This document shows, piece after piece, positions 16,405 through 25,257 of a stretch of DNA of 64,000 nt. Under the pieces are notes generated by a model. That model did not search any database and was not told where the DNA came from. It saw nothing but the letters and a program-made list of their open reading frames with translations. Origin of the DNA: Microlunatus elymi (GTDB taxonomy: Bacteria > Actinomycetota > Actinomycetes > Propionibacteriales > Propionibacteriaceae); contig NZ_CP041692.1 in NCBI RefSeq assembly GCF_007362775.1, forward strand, positions 868,001-932,000. Direction: 5' to 3'. The stretch's first letter is position 1, and each line of letters opens with the position of its first letter. A program made the translations under genes and the position numbers.

Positions 16405-18210
16405 CTACTTCTCGTACGCGGCTGGGCGGATCTGCGCGGCGCGTACCCGCTCGACGTCCAACTTCTCGGACCGGTCGAAACGGTAGATGCCGTTCTCCTC
16501 CTGGAAGACGTCGGTCAGCTGGGTGTAGCAGTAGCCGAACATGTTCTCGTCGTCCAGCAGGGCGCCGACCAGGCCGGCGAAACGATCTTGGAATTCGGCC
16601 TCGTCGGCGACCCGATCGCCGTACCCCCAGGACTCTTCCCGATCGGTGCCGGCGACGGAGGCGGCCAACTCCGGGTTCCACCAGATGCCGCCGAACTCGG
16701 AGACGAAGTAGGGCTGACCGCCGTACGGGATGGAGATCGCGTGTCCGTCGTGCTCGTTCAGGTAGGGGTCGTCGGTCGCGAGCCCGGCCTGGTTGGCGGA
16801 GAACTTGGCCGGATCCTGTTCGTAGTCGTGGCTGTCGTAGACGTCGGTCTCCGGCACCCGGTGGGAATATCCGCTGGTGTCGAGCACCGGCCGGGTCGGA
16901 TCGGCGACCTTGGTGGCCAGGAACATGCCGCGCATCACGTCGTCCAGCTGGGTGATCTTGTCGGTGATCACCTGCCAGGTCTCGTTCATCGGGCACCAGC
17001 CGATCAGCGACGGATGGTTGAAGTCGCGCTCGACCACCTCGAGCCACTGCGTGATCATGGACGCGGTCGGACGCTGATGATCTTCGTACGGCCCGTAGCC
17101 GCCGACGCCCCAGTCGCCGAACTCGCCCCAGACCAGATAGCCCAACTTGTCTGCGTGGTAGTAGAAGCGTTCCTCGAACACCTTCTGGTGCAGCCGTGCG
17201 CCGTTGAAGCCGGCGGCCAGCGAGAGCTCGATGTCGCGCTTCAGGGCCGCATCACTGGGCGCGGTCATCAAGGACTCCGGCCAGTAGCCCTGATCCAGCA
17301 CCAGCCGCTGGAAGATCGGCTCGCCGTTGATCTTGATCTGCTTGCCGTCCAGGGACACCGAGCGCAGTCCGGCGTAGCTGGTGATCTCGTCGACCACCTG
17401 TTGATCGGCATCCAGCAACTGCACCGTCAGGTCGTACAGATGCGGATCGCGGGGCGACCACGGGCGAACCCGATCGGCCGGAATGATCAAGGTCGCCGCC
17501 GGAGCAAGATCAAGATCGGCGCGTACGTGCTGGGTCGCGACCTCGCCGGCGGCGTCGGACAAGATCACCCGTACGGTGTGCCCGGGCCGGTTGGCCGACA
17601 GGGCGGTCTCCACCACGAACGACGACGAGGCGAGCTGCGGGGTGACCCGAAGCCGCTTCACGTACGTCTGCGGTACGGCTTCCAGCCAGACGGTCTGCCA
17701 GATGCCGGTGGTACGGGTGTAGTGGCAGTCGGCGTTGTCGAATCGCAGCGACTGCTTGCCGCGGGCCTGGATCGCCTCCCGCGGATCCCGGGCCCGGACC
17801 ACGATCGTCGCCTCGGAAGCCGGAGCCTGTCGAAGCGCGTCGGTGATCTCGAAGGTGAACGAGCTGAAGCCGCCCCGATGCCGGCCGACCTCGACGCCGT
17901 TCACCCAGACGGTCGCGTCATGATCAACCGCGCCGAAGTGCAGCAGCACCCGGCGGCCGTCCCAGTCCGCCGGCACGCTGACGGTGCGGCGATACCAGAC
18001 GGCCTCGAGGTAGTCGGTGTTGCCGATGCCGGAGAGCTCGGTCTCCGGCGCGAAGGGGACGAGGATCTCGCCAATCAGGTCGCGATCGAGCAGGCCGCGG
18101 TGGATGCCGCTGTCGCCGCCGTCGATCTCGAACTGCCAGGTTCCGTTCAAATTCAGCCACTGCGAGCGCTGCAATTGCGGGCGTGGGTGTTCAGCCTTGG
18201 GCACGGTCAT
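16405..18210 (-). CDS. GH2-family glycoside hydrolase (beta-galactosidase/beta-glucuronidase type)
   Basis: This 601-residue protein starts MTVPKAEHPRPQLQRSQWLNLNGTWQFEID, the usual GH2 opening. A jelly-roll sugar-binding domain (about 10-180) is followed by an immunoglobulin-like domain (about 180-280) and a TIM barrel. The acid/base Glu is in WCPMNETW and the nucleophile Glu in FVSEFGGIW. No signal peptide is present, so it is probably cytoplasmic and acts on short imported oligosaccharides together with the GH78 enzyme. Substrate cannot be fixed from sequence: galactosides, glucuronides or mannosides are possible. Confidence 0.87.
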   Translation of the reverse strand: MTVPKAEHPRPQLQRSQWLNLNGTWQFEIDGGDSGIHRGLLDRDLIGEILVPFAPETELSGIGNTDYLEAVWYRRTVSVPADWDGRRVLLHFGAVDHDATVWVNGVEVGRHRGGFSSFTFEITDALRQAPASEATIVVRARDPREAIQARGKQSLRFDNADCHYTRTTGIWQTVWLEAVPQTYVKRLRVTPQLASSSFVVETALSANRPGHTVRVILSDAAGEVATQHVRADLDLAPAATLIIPADRVRPWSPRDPHLYDLTVQLLDADQQVVDEITSYAGLRSVSLDGKQIKINGEPIFQRLVLDQGYWPESLMTAPSDAALKRDIELSLAAGFNGARLHQKVFEERFYYHADKLGYLVWGEFGDWGVGGYGPYEDHQRPTASMITQWLEVVERDFNHPSLIGWCPMNETWQVITDKITQLDDVMRGMFLATKVADPTRPVLDTSGYSHRVPETDVYDSHDYEQDPAKFSANQAGLATDDPYLNEHDGHAISIPYGGQPYFVSEFGGIWWNPELAASVAGTDREESWGYGDRVADEAEFQDRFAGLVGALLDDENMFGYCYTQLTDVFQEENGIYRFDRSEKLDVERVRAAQIRPAAYEK

Positions 18211-18242
18211 GAAGCGCGACCCTAACAGCAGCCGTCGCGGCA

Positions 18243-18256
18243 TTTCAACGCTGTAA
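18243..18256. promoter_or_regulatory. LacI-family operator upstream of the GH2 gene
   Basis: TTTCAACGCTGTAA is a near-palindrome centred on CG, about 33 bp before the GH2 start. Its design matches the operator in front of the rhamnosidase, suggesting a shared sugar-responsive repressor that is not in the window. Confidence 0.45.
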
Positions 18257-18350
18257 CCCCGGATCCGAGACCGTCTTCGGATGAGGTTGTGCGGCATCGC
18301 AGCCGCGCGCGAGGTGTGGGTCCGCGGATCCCTCGTCTACCGTGTCGGGA

Positions 18351-19019
18351 ATGCAGCGGATCAGCTGGCCCGGAGCGGGCTTCGAGGACCTCGTCGAGCG
18401 GGCCGCCGCGATGGTCCGAGCGTCGGGCAGCCGACGCCGGATCCTCGGCATTGCGGGTGCGCCGGCCTCCGGCAAGTCGACCCTGGCTGCGGAGTTGGCG
18501 GCCCGCTTGCGACGCGACTTCGGCCCGCAGGTCGCGACGGTCGGGATGGACGCGTTCCATCTGGCCCACCGCATCCTGGAGCAGCGCGGTCAGGTCGAGA
18601 TCAAGGGCGCGCCCGAGACGTTCGACGGGCTCGGCTACCTCCGGCTGCTGGAGCGGCTCAAGCGGTCCGACGAGACGATCTACGCGCCGGTGTTCGAGCG
18701 CACGATCGAGGACTCGATAGCCAACGCGATCGAGATCACGGCGGAGGCGAAGTTGATCATCACCGAAGGCAACTATCTCTTGCTGGACAGCGATCCCTGG
18801 CGCTCGGTCCACTCGACGCTGGACGAGGCCTGGTACGTCGACCTCGACGATTCCGTACGCCAACAGCGACTGCTGCAACGGCATCTCGATCACGGACACG
18901 AACCCGGCGAGGCCAAGGAGCGGACCTCCGGCAGTGATCAACGCAACGCGGAGTTGATCATGAATTCCATGCTGCCGCCGGATGCCTGGATCGAGCACCG
19001 GGCGACGCCGCTCGACTGA
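18351..19019 (+). CDS. Nucleoside/nucleotide kinase family P-loop protein
   Basis: This 222-residue kinase of the uridine-kinase/pantothenate-kinase-like family has Walker A GAPASGKST near residue 37, ATVGMDAFHLAH (substrate Asp), a Walker B-like ITEGNYLLLD and a lid with DDSVRQQRLLQRHLDHG. Proteins of this family are often annotated as putative fructose or nucleoside kinases, and the substrate is not certain. ATG 18351 is used; GTG 18342 would add three residues. It diverges from the GH2 gene, so it may phosphorylate a sugar released by the hydrolases. Confidence 0.8.
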   Translation: MQRISWPGAGFEDLVERAAAMVRASGSRRRILGIAGAPASGKSTLAAELAARLRRDFGPQVATVGMDAFHLAHRILEQRGQVEIKGAPETFDGLGYLRLLERLKRSDETIYAPVFERTIEDSIANAIEITAEAKLIITEGNYLLLDSDPWRSVHSTLDEAWYVDLDDSVRQQRLLQRHLDHGHEPGEAKERTSGSDQRNAELIMNSMLPPDAWIEHRATPLD

Positions 19020-19060
19020 TCAACTCGGGTCGACCGGAGCCGATCGACGCTGCGGCGTGG

Positions 19061-19387
19061 TCAGGGGCGCGCGGGCGCATCCAGGATCGCAGCCAGCAGC
19101 CCCGGGAAGCGTTCCTCCAAATCCTCGGTACGCAGCTGAATGATTCGGGTCCGACCGACCACCTCGGTCGAGGTGACGCCGGAGTCGCGCAGCACCTTCC
19201 AGTGGTGGGAGATGGTCGGCGCGCTCACCTCAACCCCCGACGCCTCGGCAACGCCGCTGCAGTTGACGGGCTCGGTCTGTCGTCGGAGCGTCCGGGCGAT
19301 CTCCAGTCGCACCGGATCGGCCAGCGCGGCCAGCACGGTGCTCAGATCGATCGAGTCGGTGGTCGGTTGGGGAAGTGTGCGCGCCAT
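19061..19387 (-). CDS. ArsR-family transcriptional repressor
   Basis: This 108-residue winged-helix protein has LSTVLAALADPVRLEIARTL at the start and VSAPTISHHWKVLRDSGV as the recognition helix region. It lacks a clear CxC metal site; one Cys (VNCSGVAEASG) lies between the helices, so sensing of a metal, thiol or small molecule remains open. It is divergent from the MFS transporter gene, and two related inverted sites lie in the shared intergenic region. The ATG at 19387 is used. Confidence 0.86.
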   Translation of the reverse strand: MARTLPQPTTDSIDLSTVLAALADPVRLEIARTLRRQTEPVNCSGVAEASGVEVSAPTISHHWKVLRDSGVTSTEVVGRTRIIQLRTEDLEERFPGLLAAILDAPARP

Positions 19388-19404
19388 CTTTTCTCCGAAA
19401 CACA

Positions 19405-19464
19405 TTGACAGTCATCGAACAATACTCGTACCGTCGTCGATGTGACGATTCGACAACTATCGAA
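19405..19464. promoter_or_regulatory. Paired ArsR operator sites between arsR-type gene and MFS gene
   Basis: TTGACAGTCATCGAA (19405-19419) and TTCGACAACTATCGAA (19449-19464) share the pattern TTcGA-N6-TCGAA and both continue into CAAT. The second site overlaps the first codons of the MFS gene if GTG 19442 is the start. Confidence 0.55.
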
Positions 19465-20652
19465 CAATCGCGGGACCGGGAGGGTCGGCACGGCCAAGTT
19501 GGCGCTGCTGGCGATCGGTACGTTCACCCTCGGGATGGACAGCATGGTGCTGTCCGGCCTGCTGCCCCAAGTGGCCGCCGATCTTCGGGTCTCGGTGCCG
19601 ACCGCCGGCCAGTTGACCACGATCTTCGCGATCACCTATGCGATCGCGTCGCCGCTGATCGCCACGCTCACCGGCCGGCTCGAGCGCCGGACGGTGCTCG
19701 TCGGCGGCATGATCATCTTTCTGCTCGGAATCTCGGCGCAGGCACTCGGTACGACTTTCCCGATGGTCGCCGCCGGACGGGTGTTGGCCGCGATCGGTGC
19801 GGCCGGGTTTCAGGCGAACGCGTACGCCGTGGCCGGGCTGCTGGCCGAGGACGGCAAGCGAGGCCGGGCGCTGGCGACGATCAGCACCGGCAGCACGGTG
19901 TCGACGGTGCTCGGCACACCGTTCGGTGTGCTGGTCGGTCAGTCGCTGGGCTGGCGTACCTCGATCTGGCTGATCGCCGCACTGGCGGCGATTTCTGCGC
20001 TGGTCGTCCCGTTGTTGCCGGCGGTGCGGATGCCCGCGGTCGCGCTGCAGCAACGGATTCGGGTGCTCGGGCAGCCCGGGTGCTGGTGATCTTGATCGGT
20101 ACCGCGCTGATCCTGCTGCCCACCTTCGCGGTGACGTCGTACCTGCCGGTGGTGGCGGCGCCGGTGGTCACCGGTTCACTGCTGGCGATCGCGATGGTGA
20201 TCAACGGTGGCGGTCAGGTGATCGGGAATCAGGTCGCCGGCCGATTGATCGACACCCGTGGCGCGTTGCCGGTGGTGTCCATCGCGCTCGCCGGATCGGT
20301 ACTGTCTTTCCTGATCTTGCCCGCCGCCCGGCACAACCCGTGGTTGTTGTTGATCATCCTGCTGGTGCTGGGCGGTCTCGCCGGCGCCGACGTCGTCCCG
20401 CAGCAACACCGACTCTTCGCCGTCGCCGGCGACTCCGCCACCACCGCGCTCGGCCTGAACGGGTCGGCGATCTACCTCGGCATTGCCGCCGGCTCGGCCA
20501 TCGGCGGCCTCTCGATCCGGACCGTCGGCGTCGGCTGGCTTCCGGTGGTGGCCGCCGTCCTCGCCGCGGCGGCGTTGTTGTTCATCCGGCGAACCGCCCC
20601 GGAGCGGCAAACGCGGCCGGGTCGGCGCTCCGGCGCGCCCACGGCCCGATGA
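19442..20652 (+). pseudogene. MFS efflux transporter (DHA1 type), one frameshift
   Basis: From GTG 19442 the first frame encodes six membrane segments, with the A-motif region LTGRLERRTVLVGG and GMDSMVLSGLLPQVAADL, to RIRVLGQP. The second frame continues VLVILIGTALILLPTFAVTSYL and six more segments to 20652. One added C in the CCC run at about 20,080 gives ...RVLGQPRVLVILIG... and a 12-segment protein of about 400 residues. The ArsR neighbour suggests inducible export of a toxic compound. It could be a genuine pseudogene or a sequencing deletion. Confidence 0.8.
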
Positions 20653-20724
20653 GGCAACCGTCGTCCCAGCTGTGAAAAACGACCGAGTGCTCGCGAACCA
20701 TCGCACGCGGTCCTCGGACGTGCT

Positions 20725-20784
20725 TATACTCATCCCGCCGGACCGCGGGGGTGGTCCGTGAAGATTGTTTGGGGGAGCAATCTT
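20725..20784 (+). promoter_or_regulatory. Promoter and structured leader of the LamG/PKD gene
   Basis: A -10-like TATACT (20725-20730) is followed by two adjacent hairpins. GGACC/GGTCC (20740-20744 and 20753-20757) comes first. AAGATTG/CAATCTT (20761-20767 and 20778-20784) comes second, and its ten-base loop contains the Shine-Dalgarno GGGGGAG. The ATG follows the second stem directly. No good -35 is visible. Confidence 0.6.
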
Positions 20785-23700
20785 ATGAGCAAGAGCTTGC
20801 GGCTTCGCCGCGTCATCGCCGGTTCTGCGGCGTTCTTCACCGCACTCGCTGGAGCAATCTTCTTCGCCGGCTTGACTGCTCCGTCCGCGCACGCGGCGGT
20901 GAGTCCGGTCGTGCCGCGGCCGGCGAATGCCGTGACCGCCGACGTGTTGCCGACCGTGCAGATCGACAACAACGGCATCGTTTGGACCCAGGCGATCCAC
21001 GGCAACACCGTCTACGCCGGTGGCAGCTTCAGCTACGCTCGGCCGGCCGGCGCAGCCGCAGGCACCAACCAGACGTCGCGGCCCAACCTGCTGGCCTACG
21101 ACATCACCACCGGCCAGCTGAACACCGGCTTCAATCCTGCGCCGAACGCCGTGGTCAAGGCCCTGACCGTCTCACCGGACGGGTCTCGGCTCTACGTCGG
21201 CGGCAGCTTCACCACCATCGGCGGTCAGACCCGCTATCGGATCGCCGCATTCAACACCGCGACCGGTGCGCTGATCAGCAGCTTTGCGCCGTCGCTGAAC
21301 TCAACCGTGACGGCGATTGCTGCCACCAACGACACTGTCTACGTCGGTGGTTGGTTCAGCACGGCCAACGGCAACGGCCGCACTCGGCTGGCGGCATTCC
21401 AAGCCAGCAACGGAGCCCTGCTGACCTGGGCGCCGACCGCCAACGCCGACATCACCAGCATGGTGATGACGCCGGACGGTTCGAAGGTCGTCATCGGCGG
21501 GGCGTTCCAGAACATCAGCGGAGTCCCCAACATCGGTGTCGCCGCAGTGAGCGCCTCCACCGGAGTACCGGTCTCCTGGCCGGTCAACTCGGTGGTGCAG
21601 AACGGCGCGGCCCAGGCCGGCACGTACAGCCTCAGTGCCGACAACGACACCATCTACGGCACCAGCTACAACTTCGGCGACGGCAACTTCGAGGGCGAGT
21701 TCGCCATGAACACCGACGGCAGCATCAAGTGGCTGGCCGACTGCCACGGCGACACGTATTCCGCCTTCAGCGTCAACAACATCGTGTACGGGGCCGGTCA
21801 CCAGCACTTCTGCAGCAACATCGGCGGCTATCCGGAGTTCAACCCGCGGATCGAGAAGCACATCGTCGCGTTCACCAAGGACGCCACCGGTACCGTGTTG
21901 CCCAACGGAGAGGGCGGCGCCGGTTACGGCAACTTCGCCGGCCAGCCGTCGCCGTCGATCATCGACTACTTCCCGGACTTCACCACCGCCAACGTCTCGG
22001 GCGCCCACCAGGCCGTGTGGAGCCTGACCGGAAACTCTCAGTACCTGGCGGCGGGTGGCGAGTTCCCGACCGCGGGCGGCAAGGCACAGCAGGGACTTGT
22101 CCGGTTCGCCATCTCCTCGATCGCCCCGAACAAAGTGGGCGTGAAGGATCTCGGCGGCACCACCAATCCCACCGTCTCGGCGATCCCCGGTTACGGAGTC
22201 CGGATCAACTGGAAGCTCAACTGGGACCCCGACGACATGGCCCTGACCTACAAGGTCATTCGGCAGGACAAGGGTACGGGCGCGCCGCTGCAGACCGTCA
22301 CCTACAACTCGACCTGGTGGACGCGGCCGACCGTCTCGTTCGTCGACAAGACGGCCCAGCCCGGACAGTCGTACAACTATCGGATCATCGTCTCCGACCC
22401 GTCCGGCAACGGCACCCAGAGCGATTGGGTCGGCGCGACCATGGCCGCCGGCTCGATCTCCGACTACAGCAAGGACGTCCTCAACGACGGCGCCAGTAAC
22501 TATTGGCCGCTCGACGATGCCGGACAGAGCACGCTGAGCGACCTCGCCGGCGGCAGCTCGATGACCGCGCAGGCCGGGATCACCTCAGTCACTCCGGGCG
22601 CCATCAACGGAACCGACAACGCGGCCGCCTTCAACGGATCCGCCAACGCCGGCACCCAAACCGCGGTCAGCGGGCCGCAAACCTTCAGCGCGGAGACCTG
22701 GATCAAGACAACCACGACTCAGGGCGGGAAGATTCTCGGCTTCGGCGGCTCCCCGGTCGGCAGCACGAGTTCGTCCTACGACCGGCACATCTACATGGAC
22801 AACGCCGGCCACATCACCTTTGGCGTCTACCCGGGTGCGGTCCGGACCGTGACCACGTCGGGCACCTACAACGACGGGCAGTGGCACCACATCGTGGCCT
22901 CGCTGTCGTCGGCGGGCATGGAGCTTTGGGTCGACGGGGTGCGCCGCGGCGTCGATGCCAGCACGACGTCTGCCCAGGACTACACCGGGTATTGGCGGCT
23001 CGGCGGCGACAACCTCGGCGGCTGGCCGAACACGGGTTCGTCCACCAACTTCAGTGGCCAGATCGACGACACCGCGATCTATCCGACCGCGCTGACGGCG
23101 ACGCAGATTCGTGATCACTACACCGAGGCCGGCGGTACGCTGAACATCCCGGCCCAGCCGTCCGACGCCTACGGCAAGGCCGTCTACAACGACAATCCGA
23201 CGCTCTACTGGCGGCTCGACGACGCATCGGGACCGACGATCGCCGATGCCGGTACGAACCTGCAGCCCGGCGTCGCGTCCGGCGGGATCAGCTATCGCTC
23301 GTCGAGCCCGGTGACGGCCAACGGGACAGGTGTGACCTTCGACGGTTCGAGCGGAACGATCGCCTCGGCGAACCAGTTCACCAACCCGACCACGTACTCA
23401 TTGGAGCTGTGGTTCAACACCACGACCACGCACGGCGGCAAGCTGATCGGCTTCGGGGACAAGCAGTCCGGGACGTCGAGCAATTACGACCGACACGTCT
23501 ACATGGAGAACTCCGGGCAGCTCACCTTCGGCACGTACACCGGAACCACGAACACGGCAACCTCGGCCGACAGCTACAACGACGGAAAGTGGCATTATCT
23601 CGTTGCCACGCAGGGATCTGACGGCATGAAGCTCTATGTCGATGATCAACTGGTCGGTACGAACAGCCAGACCCAGGCGCAAAGCTACGCCGGCTACTGG

Positions 23701-25248
23701 CGCGTCGGCGGTGACACGGTCTGGTCCGGTGACAGCAACTTCTTCGCCGGCAGCATCGACGAGGTGGCCGTCTATCCGACCGTGCTCAGCCAGGCCGACG
23801 TCGACGATCACTACGCCGCCTCGCCGGCCGCGGTGATCAACAAGGCGCCGACCGCCGCGTTCACGTCGTCGTGCACCGAACGCGACTGCACCTTCGACGG
23901 GTCAGGCAGCGCTGACCCCGACGGAAGCATCGCCGGCTACGCCTGGGACTTCGGCGACGGCAGCACCAGCACCGACGCCAAGCCGAGTCACAGCTACTCC
24001 GCCGACGGCACGTACACCGTCGCGCTGACCGTCACCGATAATCAAGGCAAGACCGACGTGGTCAAGCACGACGTGACCGTCAAGGCCAACCAGAAGCCGG
24101 TCGCCGCCTTCACCCCCACCACGGACGGGCTGAAGGTCAGCGTCGATGCGTCGGCCAGCTCCGATCCGGACGGCACGATCAGTTCCTATGCGTGGGATTT
24201 CGGTGACGGCGCTACCGACACCGGCAAGACGGCAACGCACACCTATGCGGCGGCCGGTGACTACACGGTGAAGCTGACCGTGACCGACAACGACGGCGCG
24301 ACCGACTCGACCACCAAGACGGTGACCGTCGCGGTGCCGGTCAACCAGAAGCCGACCGCGGCATTCACCACCACGACGGACGATCTCAAGGTCAGTGTGG
24401 ACGGCTCCGGCAGTTCGGATCCGGACGGCACGATCAGCTCTTATGCGTGGGACTTCGGTGACGGTGCTACCGACACGGGTAAGACCGCCTCGCACACCTA
24501 CGCGGCTGCTGGTGACTACACGGTGAAGTTGACCGTCACCGACAACGACGGTGCCACCGACTCGGCCACCAAGACGGTGACGGTCACCGCGCCTCCAACC
24601 GGGCCAGACGTCATCGCCAAGGATGACTTCAACCGCGACACCACCCGGTGGGGGACGGCCGACGACGGCGGCGCCTGGACCTACCCGGCCGGCGGGGGAG
24701 CGTTCAGCACCAACGGCGAGACCGGGGACGTGAAGCTGACTGCCGGGACGGCGGCAATAGCAACGCTGAACGACGTCAGCGCCGCCGACTTCAACTTCAG
24801 CATCGACATGAGCGCCGACAAGGTGGTCGCCGGTGGCGGCGCCAACGTCGGAGTGATCGGACGCAAGATCGGCAACACGTACTACTCGATCAAGGTCCGT
24901 TACCTCGCCAACGGCGTCGTACATCTGGTCGCGGCTCGTACCGTCAGCAACTCCGAGACGATCATTCAGGAAATCAACGTCCCGGGCGTGACCTATGCGG
25001 CCGGCGACGTGCTGCACCTGGACGCGTCGATGACCGGGGCATCGCCCACCACACTGGCTGCCACGGTGTGGAAGGACGGGACGACCAAACCCGCGAACCC
25101 GCAGCTGAGTGTGACCGACAGTACGGCGGCGCTGCAGTCGCCAGGAGCGGTGGGCGTCGCCTGCTATCTGTCCAGTGCCGCCAGCAACGGCCCGGTGACG
25201 GTCAGCCTCGACGACATGGTCGTCACGTCGACCGACGGCACCCAGTAG
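20785..25248 (+). CDS. Large secreted multidomain protein: beta-propeller, FN3-like, two LamG, three PKD, C-terminal jelly roll
   Basis: This 1,487-residue protein has a signal peptide (first about 37 residues, ending APSAHA). Residues 40-450 contain repeated 'SPDGSRLYVGGSFTTIGG.TR..IAAFNTATG' blades like delta-60/DUF5122 propellers. A fibronectin-III-like stretch follows (about 450-550), then two LamG/concanavalin domains (about 630-775 and 865-1005), three PKD repeats (about 1017-1275, the last two nearly identical) and a C-terminal beta domain (DDFNRDTTRWG...). There is no LPxTG or membrane anchor, so it is released or held by carbohydrate binding. Probably a polysaccharide-binding surface or matrix protein; no catalytic site seen. 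The lipoprotein gene follows after a 9-bp gap. Confidence 0.85.
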   Translation: MSKSLRLRRVIAGSAAFFTALAGAIFFAGLTAPSAHAAVSPVVPRPANAVTADVLPTVQIDNNGIVWTQAIHGNTVYAGGSFSYARPAGAAAGTNQTSRPNLLAYDITTGQLNTGFNPAPNAVVKALTVSPDGSRLYVGGSFTTIGGQTRYRIAAFNTATGALISSFAPSLNSTVTAIAATNDTVYVGGWFSTANGNGRTRLAAFQASNGALLTWAPTANADITSMVMTPDGSKVVIGGAFQNISGVPNIGVAAVSASTGVPVSWPVNSVVQNGAAQAGTYSLSADNDTIYGTSYNFGDGNFEGEFAMNTDGSIKWLADCHGDTYSAFSVNNIVYGAGHQHFCSNIGGYPEFNPRIEKHIVAFTKDATGTVLPNGEGGAGYGNFAGQPSPSIIDYFPDFTTANVSGAHQAVWSLTGNSQYLAAGGEFPTAGGKAQQGLVRFAISSIAPNKVGVKDLGGTTNPTVSAIPGYGVRINWKLNWDPDDMALTYKVIRQDKGTGAPLQTVTYNSTWWTRPTVSFVDKTAQPGQSYNYRIIVSDPSGNGTQSDWVGATMAAGSISDYSKDVLNDGASNYWPLDDAGQSTLSDLAGGSSMTAQAGITSVTPGAINGTDNAAAFNGSANAGTQTAVSGPQTFSAETWIKTTTTQGGKILGFGGSPVGSTSSSYDRHIYMDNAGHITFGVYPGAVRTVTTSGTYNDGQWHHIVASLSSAGMELWVDGVRRGVDASTTSAQDYTGYWRLGGDNLGGWPNTGSSTNFSGQIDDTAIYPTALTATQIRDHYTEAGGTLNIPAQPSDAYGKAVYNDNPTLYWRLDDASGPTIADAGTNLQPGVASGGISYRSSSPVTANGTGVTFDGSSGTIASANQFTNPTTYSLELWFNTTTTHGGKLIGFGDKQSGTSSNYDRHVYMENSGQLTFGTYTGTTNTATSADSYNDGKWHYLVATQGSDGMKLYVDDQLVGTNSQTQAQSYAGYWRVGGDTVWSGDSNFFAGSIDEVAVYPTVLSQADVDDHYAASPAAVINKAPTAAFTSSCTERDCTFDGSGSADPDGSIAGYAWDFGDGSTSTDAKPSHSYSADGTYTVALTVTDNQGKTDVVKHDVTVKANQKPVAAFTPTTDGLKVSVDASASSDPDGTISSYAWDFGDGATDTGKTATHTYAAAGDYTVKLTVTDNDGATDSTTKTVTVAVPVNQKPTAAFTTTTDDLKVSVDGSGSSDPDGTISSYAWDFGDGATDTGKTASHTYAAAGDYTVKLTVTDNDGATDSATKTVTVTAPPTGPDVIAKDDFNRDTTRWGTADDGGAWTYPAGGGAFSTNGETGDVKLTAGTAAIATLNDVSAADFNFSIDMSADKVVAGGGANVGVIGRKIGNTYYSIKVRYLANGVVHLVAARTVSNSETIIQEINVPGVTYAAGDVLHLDASMTGASPTTLAATVWKDGTTKPANPQLSVTDSTAALQSPGAVGVACYLSSAASNGPVTVSLDDMVVTSTDGTQ

Positions 25249-25257
25249 GAGTCGGTG

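Noticed and set aside
16046-17047. N-terminal extension of the rhamnosidase to over 1,000 residues
   Set aside because: The extra part runs through the intergenic repeats and the GH2 gene with no homology; the conserved start is at 16,045.
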